Positions 58,520 to 64,000 of a stretch of DNA of 64,000 nucleotides are shown here, piece by piece. Every line of letters starts with the position of its first letter. Positions within the stretch are counted from its first letter, which is position 1. Position numbers and translations under genes: made by a program. A model generated the notes under the pieces. The model was not told where the DNA came from. It saw only the letters and a program-made list of their open reading frames with translations, and ran no database searches. Location: the NCBI GenBank assembly GCA_903887235.1, contig CAISOX010000058.1:1-64000 (forward strand), in the 5' to 3' direction. This stretch comes from an uncultured Alphaproteobacteria bacterium (GTDB lineage: Bacteria; Pseudomonadota; Alphaproteobacteria; Rickettsiales; Midichloriaceae).

Positions 58520-59038
58520 TTATATAATCTCAAATTCGTTTCCTTGATACAACCCTTTCAAGTTTATTAATTTGCCTGAAAATTTTCTTACTTTTATATT
58601 AGCCTCAAGCATCAATTCATTTGATATTTCAATACTTTCTTGCCAATTTGCGTATTGATTCTCTTTAATATTTCCTGGAAAATTCTCATCGTATATTACT
58701 TCAATTATTCCAGCTTGAATTATGCTTTTAGCACATCTAGAGCATGGTATCCAAGGTGTATAAATAGAGCATCCTTTTGATGATATTCCATTTCTTGCGC
58801 AGTGCAATATAGCATTTTCCTCGGCATGGTTTGAAGAAAGATATTTGTAATTTTTATCAGTATACCTGCTTAATCTGTCATCAATATTTCGTGGTAACCC
58901 ATTGAAGCCTGTTGAAATAATTTCATTGTCAGCTCCAACAATTACAGCTCCTACTCTTGTGCTTGGGTCCTTGCTTTTCATTGATATAAGATAGGACAGG
59001 GTCATAAAATATTCATCCCATGTATAACTTTTCAGCAT
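58520..59038 (-). CDS. Deoxycytidylate (dCMP) deaminase family protein
   Basis: 172 residues. Zinc ligands in SSNHAEENAILHCAR (HAE) and YTPWIPCSRCAKSIIQAGI (PCxxC), with an early LISMKSKDPSTRVGAVIV segment typical of the dCMP/cytidine deaminase fold. Likely converts dCMP to dUMP for thymidylate synthesis. This ties it to the pyrimidine cluster at 0.5-4 kb, although it is not linked to it. Single gene; the sequence between it and pccA (58337-58519) shows nothing. Confidence 0.85.
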   Translation of the reverse strand: MLKSYTWDEYFMTLSYLISMKSKDPSTRVGAVIVGADNEIISTGFNGLPRNIDDRLSRYTDKNYKYLSSNHAEENAILHCARNGISSKGCSIYTPWIPCSRCAKSIIQAGIIEVIYDENFPGNIKENQYANWQESIEISNELMLEANIKVRKFSGKLINLKGLYQGNEFEII

Positions 59039-59111
59039 AATTTATTACTCCTTTTAACATATAACAATAGATACCCCATGAGTATGGATTTTAAAAGTTA
59101 ATTTTTAGTCT

Positions 59112-59930
59112 TTATTTATAGTTAACTTTTTCTAATATGTGTAATTCATAACTATGAGTGCTTATGGACTGACCAGAAATAATGACTCTATCACCTAAAT
59201 CTTTGCATCTGATTATCCCTCCTCTCATTGACGCTTGATACGCTATCATTTCGTCCTTTTTCAATTTTTTAGCCCAATAGGGTATTAATCTGCAATGTGC
59301 CGAGCCACAGACTGGATCTTCATCAATGCCAACAGAAGGGGCGAAATATCTTGATATAAAATCATAGTTATTATCTTTTGAGGTAATTAATAGTGCTCTA
59401 TATGGAAGGGATGATATTAATTCCAAATTTGGTATAAAATTTCTTACTTCATTATTATATTCCAACTCTGCAAATAATATATTTCCTGAAAGGCCTAAAT
59501 AAACAATATTAAGGTTTTTTAAAATCTCATCAATAACCTTATTTGACTTCATTTCTGTTATATTAACACTGGGGAAATTTAAACTTATCCATCCATTCGT
59601 TTCAGAAGCTATAAATTTATTATTGGAGTTGAAAAAATTTATTTCGGTATTTTTTTCAATTATTTTGTTTTGGTATAATACATGTGCAGAAGCTAATGTT
59701 GCATGAACGCAGATTGGAGCTTCAGACACAGGTGTGAACCACCGAATAGCAAAATTATTTTTAGAAGTATTTTTTAAAAATGCCGTTTCTGAAATATTAT
59801 TTTTAGTTGATATGTTCTGCATTTCAATAATATCAGGAAAATCATCTATAATGCACACAGCGGCTGGATTGCCATGGTTTGCACTTGTGGTAAAAGCATT
59901 AACAAATGTAATTGTAATTGGTTGTTTCAT
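59112..59930 (-). CDS. PhzF family isomerase
   Basis: 272 residues of the diaminopimelate-epimerase-like fold. The N-terminus has TTSANHGNPAAVCII, the catalytic glutamate in NNISETAFL, CVHATLASAHVLY, and the late GIDEDPVCGSAHCRLIPYW, all in family order. Known members isomerise trans-2,3-dihydro-3-hydroxyanthranilate (PhzF) or act on unknown substrates; there is no phenazine pathway here, so the substrate is unassigned. Its start overlaps the response regulator gene by 4 bp, so the two are coexpressed. Confidence 0.82.
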   Translation of the reverse strand: MKQPITITFVNAFTTSANHGNPAAVCIIDDFPDIIEMQNISTKNNISETAFLKNTSKNNFAIRWFTPVSEAPICVHATLASAHVLYQNKIIEKNTEINFFNSNNKFIASETNGWISLNFPSVNITEMKSNKVIDEILKNLNIVYLGLSGNILFAELEYNNEVRNFIPNLELISSLPYRALLITSKDNNYDFISRYFAPSVGIDEDPVCGSAHCRLIPYWAKKLKKDEMIAYQASMRGGIIRCKDLGDRVIISGQSISTHSYELHILEKVNYK

Positions 59931-60628
59931 GACTTAAGTATATAGCCAACAGATCTTACTGTTTTAATTAATCCAAATTTAGTATTAGTAGCTCTGCTTA
60001 TCGCCTTACGCAATCTTGTAATATGAACATCCACTGTTCTTTGCTCAACGTAAACTTTAGCTCCCCATATTTTATTCATTAAAGTTTTTTTAGATATAAT
60101 TTTTTCAGGTCTTTCTAAAAAAAAATGAAGAATTTGAAATTCAATTGGTGCTAATTTTAATTCTATTTTATCGGTGTATGCTTTATGATGTTCAGGATCA
60201 ATTTCTATCCCAGCATATGTTAATTTAGTACTTGAAAACACAGGTCTAGCCCTTCTAAGTAACGCTTTAATTCTTGCAACTAATTCTGAGCTATTAAAAG
60301 GTTTTGATATATAATCGTCAGCACCATTATCAAGGCCAACTACCTTTTCGAAATTTTGACCTCTTGATGACAGCATCAATATTGGGATTTTTGCAGTAAA
60401 AGGTGTTTTTCTTAGGTCTGCGCATATTTCTATACCAGATTTTCCTGGTAGTAACCAATCTAAAACAATTAAATCTGGTTCACATTTTATAATAATTTCC
60501 ATTACATCGATACAGTCACTTAATATTGTCACGGTAAAATTCTCTTGTTCTAGGTAATTCTTAATGGTATATGAAATCTCCGGTTCATCCTCAATAACTA
60601 ATATGTTGGCTTTTATATTTCTAATCAT
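59927..60628 (-). CDS. OmpR/PhoB-type response regulator
   Basis: 233 residues. Receiver domain (about 1-125): acidic pair in VIEDEPEIS, phosphoacceptor Asp in LIVLDWLLPGKSG, conserved Ser in ILMLSSRG and Lys in DDYISKPF. The C-terminal winged-helix DNA-binding domain has LAPIEFQILHFFLERPEKIISK and VEQRTVDVHITRLRKAI. PhoB is the closest match that I can think of. No sensor kinase is adjacent, so the partner is encoded elsewhere. It heads a unit with the PhzF gene. Confidence 0.9.
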   Translation of the reverse strand: MIRNIKANILVIEDEPEISYTIKNYLEQENFTVTILSDCIDVMEIIIKCEPDLIVLDWLLPGKSGIEICADLRKTPFTAKIPILMLSSRGQNFEKVVGLDNGADDYISKPFNSSELVARIKALLRRARPVFSSTKLTYAGIEIDPEHHKAYTDKIELKLAPIEFQILHFFLERPEKIISKKTLMNKIWGAKVYVEQRTVDVHITRLRKAISRATNTKFGLIKTVRSVGYILKS

Positions 60629-60641
60629 CTCACAAAAAATA

Positions 60642-60716
60642 TGGTGCCGAATGTCTGATTTGAACGGACGACCTACCGCTTACAAGGCGGTTGCTCTACC
60701 ACTGAGCTAATTCGGC
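60642..60716 (-). tRNA. tRNA-Thr (anticodon TGT)
   Basis: 75 nt on the minus strand. Acceptor GCCGAAT/ATTCGGC, anticodon stem ACCGC/GCGGT with loop CTTGTAA (TGT), T-arm GTTCAAATC, encoded CCA (60642-60644). Confidence 0.95.
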
Positions 60717-60775
60717 ATATCTAGATCAATATTCCACTATAGACCTAATATCTTTAAAAACTAGATTTTGTCAAC

Positions 60776-61699
60776 TTAAAATGACTTTAATTGCTTATTT
60801 ATATAGTATTTTAACGGCGTTAGGTTGATGTTTAGTGTGTTAGCCAGATTTTTATCACCAACAGTATTATTCACTAATAATAAATCTACTTCTTCTGGGG
60901 TAATTGGGAAATTTTTTATAAATTTGGATAAATGAGAAACCCATTTTATGATGCTATAATTGATAGAAAGGTAATAAGGTTTTTTATTAAGCTTTTCAAA
61001 AATGTAATTTAGTATTTCCAAAAATGTCAATTTATCTGGTCCACCTATTTCTAAAATTTTTCCACTCCATGATTCATCATTGGTGAGAAGAATTTTGCAT
61101 ATAGCTTGCGTTAAGTCTTCAACAAAAATCGGTTGAAAAAAAACATGTCCTTTATTGATTAAAGGAAATATTGGTAAAATTGTGACCAAATGAATTAGCT
61201 CATTAATAAATTTATCATTACTACCAAATACTACGCTTGGCCTTACTATAGTGGCATTTGGATAATTTTGTAACAACTCACTTTCTCCTTTCAATTTTGT
61301 TTTTGCATAAGAAGATATTTTATGAGTTTTATCGATACCTAAGGCTGATATGTGGATTAATTTTTTGATTGAATATTTTGCTGCATAATGAGCTATTTGT
61401 TTTGGGATATTGATGTGCAGCTCCTTAAATGATTTGTGTTTATTCTCTCTCAGTGCTCCAATTAGATTAATGACATAATCGGAATTGCTAAATATATCTT
61501 CATAAAAAGCTTTATTATCACAAAATTTGACGGTGCATATTTGACCTGGCAATCCACATAAAAACAAGTCATCATGTGCACTAAAAGTGCTTTGTATCAC
61601 GTTGATCTTAGCATCCAATTTGGCTAAATTTTTAACCAGATTACTTCCGATAAATCCGTTGCCACCAAATATAGTGATAGTTGATTTTTTACTGATCAT
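60776..61699 (-). CDS. NAD(P)-dependent atypical SDR, NDUFA9-like
   Basis: 307 residues of extended Rossmann fold. N-terminal nucleotide loop ITIFGGNGFIGSNLVKNL, then YVINLIGALREN, KLIHISALGID, a YAKTKLKGE tyrosine-lysine region (SSYAKTKLKGESELL) and ATIVRPSVVFGSND. This is the pattern of NDUFA9-like accessory subunits of complex I and related NAD(P)-binding proteins. nuoI at 11592-12086 shows that complex I is present, but association is inferred. It is one of the last genes before the divergent sodB-vir group. Confidence 0.85.
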   Translation of the reverse strand: MISKKSTITIFGGNGFIGSNLVKNLAKLDAKINVIQSTFSAHDDLFLCGLPGQICTVKFCDNKAFYEDIFSNSDYVINLIGALRENKHKSFKELHINIPKQIAHYAAKYSIKKLIHISALGIDKTHKISSYAKTKLKGESELLQNYPNATIVRPSVVFGSNDKFINELIHLVTILPIFPLINKGHVFFQPIFVEDLTQAICKILLTNDESWSGKILEIGGPDKLTFLEILNYIFEKLNKKPYYLSINYSIIKWVSHLSKFIKNFPITPEEVDLLLVNNTVGDKNLANTLNINLTPLKYYINKQLKSF

Positions 61700-61829
61700 A
61701 ATAATTTTTGCATTTATACTTAGATTAAATTTATGCTAAAAAATATATAAAACAAGACGATATTTCTTGCAAATTTACACTTTGCTCATTAATCTTGAGC
61801 TAAAATGTTTATGTTGTACAAAAAACAAG

Positions 61830-62441
61830 ATGATTGAACTTCAAAGCTTGCCTTACTCAAGGGACTTATTAAAGCCCACTATTTCAGAAGAAACTGTGAA
61901 TTTTCATTATGATAAGCATCACAAAGGATATGTGGATAAGCTTAATAAATTAATAAATAAAACCAACTATGCATCTAAGACTTTAGAAGAAATAATTAAA
62001 GAGTCTTATGTATATGAGGATTTAAGTATTTTTAATAATGCGGCACAAATTTGGAATCATGATTTTTATTGGAGGTCTATTACTGAATGCAAAGAAGTAA
62101 ATTCTCCAACTGATCAGGTACTTGACATGATAAATGAGAATTTTGAAAGTTTAGACAATTTTTATGCTGAATTTATCAATGCAGGTGTAACATTGTTTGG
62201 TAGTGGCTGGATTTGGTTAATACAAGATCCTGAAACTTTAACATTGGAAATAATGCAATCTAAAGATGCTGATAACCCACTAATATTTAATAAAACAGCG
62301 ATATTAACTGTGGATGTATGGGAACATGCATACTACATTGATTATAAAAATGATAGGGCAAGTTATTTGGATAAAATTGTAAAGTTTAATCTAAATTGGG
62401 ATTTTGCAAAGGGTAATATTATTTTTAAAAAAGCAGAATGA
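61830..62441 (+). CDS. sodB: Superoxide dismutase (Fe type)
   Basis: 203 residues from the ATG at 61830; the frame extends to 61767, but the start MIELQSLPYSRDLLKP is that of the family. Metal ligands: His in FHYDKHHKGYV, His in IWNHDFYWRS, and Asp/His in TVDVWEHAYYIDYKN. GSGWIWLI supports the iron form. Its TGA overlaps the virB8 ATG (ATGA), so it heads the vir operon. In Anaplasmataceae sodB instead precedes virB3-virB4-virB6. Confidence 0.94.
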   Translation: MIELQSLPYSRDLLKPTISEETVNFHYDKHHKGYVDKLNKLINKTNYASKTLEEIIKESYVYEDLSIFNNAAQIWNHDFYWRSITECKEVNSPTDQVLDMINENFESLDNFYAEFINAGVTLFGSGWIWLIQDPETLTLEIMQSKDADNPLIFNKTAILTVDVWEHAYYIDYKNDRASYLDKIVKFNLNWDFAKGNIIFKKAE

Positions 62442-63160
62442 ATTTTAAAAAATTTTTTAAAAAAAACACAGAGACCGTTGCTAAAGAAGAGAGTAACGTT
62501 ACTAATTTTATAACAACCAATAAGGAATTAAAAAATTGGAGTGATGATAGATACCAATCTACAGTAATTCAAAGAAATCTGTTGTTATTGTTGTTGATAG
62601 TGTGTTTTGTACTCATTATAATTTCCTTAACAACTATAAGATATTTAAAAAATACTCAAAGTATTGATCCATTTGTTATTGAAATTGAGAAAAAAAGCGG
62701 TGTTCCAACTGTTGTGGAGCCTTTATCTATAAAAACATACTCAGCAGATGAGGCAATTAGAAGATATTTTGTAATGAAATACATTAGGGCAAGAGAGGAA
62801 TATTTTTCTGGGACATTTAATAAAAATTTTAATGACGTGGTTAGAGTGCTGTCAAGCTCAGATGTATATTACAGCGATTATAGAAATAAGTTTGGTTATA
62901 ATAATCCTTCTAGTACGTACAACCTATATGGAAGTAGTTCATATAGAACTGTGGGCTTAAAATCCATAATATTTCCTTCAGCAACGTCTGCGCAAGTGAG
63001 GATTAATTTAACCGTTGCTGGACAAATTAATTTGGTTATGAATAAGATTATTTACATGGAATTTGATTATTTTAATCTAAACATGAGTGAGGCAGATAGA
63101 TTAATAAACCCTCTTGGATTTCAGGTAACTTTATATAGGATAAATGATGAAAATAATTAA
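62438..63160 (+). CDS. virB8: Type IV secretion protein VirB8
   Basis: 240 residues. Cytosolic N-terminus with KELKNWSDDRYQSTVIQRN, one membrane helix (about residues 48-68) and a periplasmic NTF2-like domain (about 95-240). That domain has YIRAREEYF and the S/Y-rich segment (YNLYGSSSYRTVGLKSI). This is the inner-membrane bitopic subunit of the vir (rvh) apparatus of Rickettsiales. Overlaps sodB by 4 bp and virB9 by 14-17 bp. Confidence 0.93.
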   Translation: MNFKKFFKKNTETVAKEESNVTNFITTNKELKNWSDDRYQSTVIQRNLLLLLLIVCFVLIIISLTTIRYLKNTQSIDPFVIEIEKKSGVPTVVEPLSIKTYSADEAIRRYFVMKYIRAREEYFSGTFNKNFNDVVRVLSSSDVYYSDYRNKFGYNNPSSTYNLYGSSSYRTVGLKSIIFPSATSAQVRINLTVAGQINLVMNKIIYMEFDYFNLNMSEADRLINPLGFQVTLYRINDENN

Positions 63161-63890
63161 GAAATTAGCATTAATAACGATTTGTTATTTATTATTTATT
63201 TGTACTATTTTTGCTGTAGACAATCCAATTTCAACGGATAGTAGAATAAAAACTTTGATCTACAATCAAAATGAAATTTTTAGGATAGTAGTGCATTATA
63301 ATTTCCAGACCAGCATTGAGTTTGAAAAAAATGAAGAAATTAAAACCATTTCTACAGGAAATAGTTATGCCTGGCAATTAACCCCAATGGATAATAGGCT
63401 TTTTATTAAACCCCTAGAGGATAATATTTTAACTAACATGACTGTTATTACTAATAAAAGGGTGTATCAGTTCGAGATTCAATCTAAGCCATATTCAGGT
63501 TACATCGATAATGAGTTGATTTATGTTGCAAGGTTTTATTTTCCTAGTCCTGATGAGAAAATTGCATATCCTGAAATTCAAAAAAATGAAGAAGATAATA
63601 GTGGTTCGCTTGATATTAAACCATATAATTTTGACTATATAATGGTTGGTCCTGTTAAATTTTTACCTTCTAAAATCTTTGATGATGGGATTAAAACTTA
63701 CATATATTATGAGAAGAATATTAATTTGGATAAGCCTAATGTTAAGCTTGTCAAAGGAAATGATGAAGTTCATAATATTAAGCCTATGATAGTTGGAGAT
63801 TATTTAGTTATTGATAATGTAGGGAAAATTTTAGAACTAAGTTTTAATAATAATGTTATTGAAATAACCAACAAGAAATACTTAAATTAA
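63147..63890 (+). CDS. virB9: Type IV secretion protein VirB9
   Basis: 247-248 residues, start at 63147 (AGGA 6 bp upstream) or the adjacent ATG at 63144. Signal peptide (about 1-24), then the TraG/VirB9 region with NEIFRIVVHYNFQTSIEF (about 45-62), AWQLTPMDNRLFIKPL and a C-terminal domain with YVARFYFPSPDEKIAYP. Outer-membrane core-complex subunit that pairs with VirB7 and VirB10. The virB10 start lies 5 bp after its stop. Confidence 0.92.
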   Translation: MKIIKKLALITICYLLFICTIFAVDNPISTDSRIKTLIYNQNEIFRIVVHYNFQTSIEFEKNEEIKTISTGNSYAWQLTPMDNRLFIKPLEDNILTNMTVITNKRVYQFEIQSKPYSGYIDNELIYVARFYFPSPDEKIAYPEIQKNEEDNSGSLDIKPYNFDYIMVGPVKFLPSKIFDDGIKTYIYYEKNINLDKPNVKLVKGNDEVHNIKPMIVGDYLVIDNVGKILELSFNNNVIEITNKKYLN

Positions 63891-63894
63891 GTCT

Positions 63895-64000
63895 ATGACT
63901 CAAGAAGATCAGATAAATGACATAAATAATACAAAGCAGGTTCAAGATAATGAAGAGGTTGTTGAAGAAAATAAAACTTTTTCTACTGTTTCAATTGCAT
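63895..64000 (+). CDS. virB10: Type IV secretion protein VirB10 (5' end, partial)
   Basis: The open frame starts at the ATG at 63895 (MTQEDQINDINNTKQ) and runs off the window after 35 codons. The acidic, disordered N-terminus followed by a run into KTFSTVSIA is what precedes the membrane helix of VirB10. Identity rests mainly on position after virB8-virB9. Confidence 0.75.
   Translation, partial: MTQEDQINDINNTKQVQDNEEVVEENKTFSTVSIA

Overview
The window is AT-rich and gene-dense and reads as the chromosome of an obligately host-associated alphaproteobacterium of the order Rickettsiales. Four observations point there. A vir-type type IV secretion cluster (virB8, virB9, start of virB10) begins at the right edge. 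An orphan, frameshifted gene-transfer-agent tail gene is present. Housekeeping genes (gyrA, gyrB, dnaA, leuS, glyA, pccA, ftsY) are scattered rather than in large conserved operons. Many short lineage-specific proteins lack recognisable relatives. KdsB argues for lipopolysaccharide, which fits Rickettsiaceae- or Midichloriaceae-like lineages better than Anaplasmataceae. RibD, transketolase and a pyrimidine cluster show wider biosynthesis than in classic Rickettsia. I cannot fix the family from this window alone.

Layout. 1-0.5 kb: end of an unknown gene, a dispersed repeat and a near-consensus promoter. 0.5-6.1 kb: a tightly packed, partly overlapping cluster (asparagine-synthetase-like protein, pyrF, short pyrE, class 1 pyrD, prs, tkt) that would make ribose-5-phosphate, PRPP and UMP. 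6.1-8.2 kb: rnhB, mltG, rsmD. 8.4-16.7 kb, minus strand: a lipoprotein, fabH-plsX-rpmF, nuoI, prmC-ribD, a dicarboxylate symporter and a DEAD-box helicase whose motif II reads DESD. 17-25 kb: folE, ftsY, a patatin lipoprotein, glyA, tRNA-Leu, ruvA, tRNA-fMet, an MFS exporter and an aspartate aminotransferase. 25-31 kb: miaB, an M48 protease, leuS and a CpoB/YbgF-like protein. 31-38 kb: plsC-kdsB-TPR protein (minus), then hemH-lipB-thioredoxin-like-coiled-coil (plus). 38-46 kb: an unknown small protein, dnaA, a Bax-inhibitor-like membrane protein, gyrA-tolB and two tRNAs. 46-52 kb is accessory in character: the broken tail gene, unknown small proteins, an outer-membrane barrel with a remnant paralogue and a short inverted-repeat element. 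52-64 kb: gyrB, a small multidrug exporter, an unknown membrane protein, pccA, a dCMP deaminase, phzF, a response regulator, tRNA-Thr, an NDUFA9-like protein, then sodB-virB8-virB9-virB10.

Two families of short dispersed elements were found by eye. One is about 160 bp with roughly 20-bp terminal inverted repeats (25055-25213 and 51600-51759). The other is about 100 bp and bounded by TATAGC...GCTATA (210-306 and 30984-31092).

The most notable system is the compact pyrimidine/PRPP cluster. It encodes short, atypical versions of its enzymes together with an aminoacyl-tRNA-synthetase-like protein.
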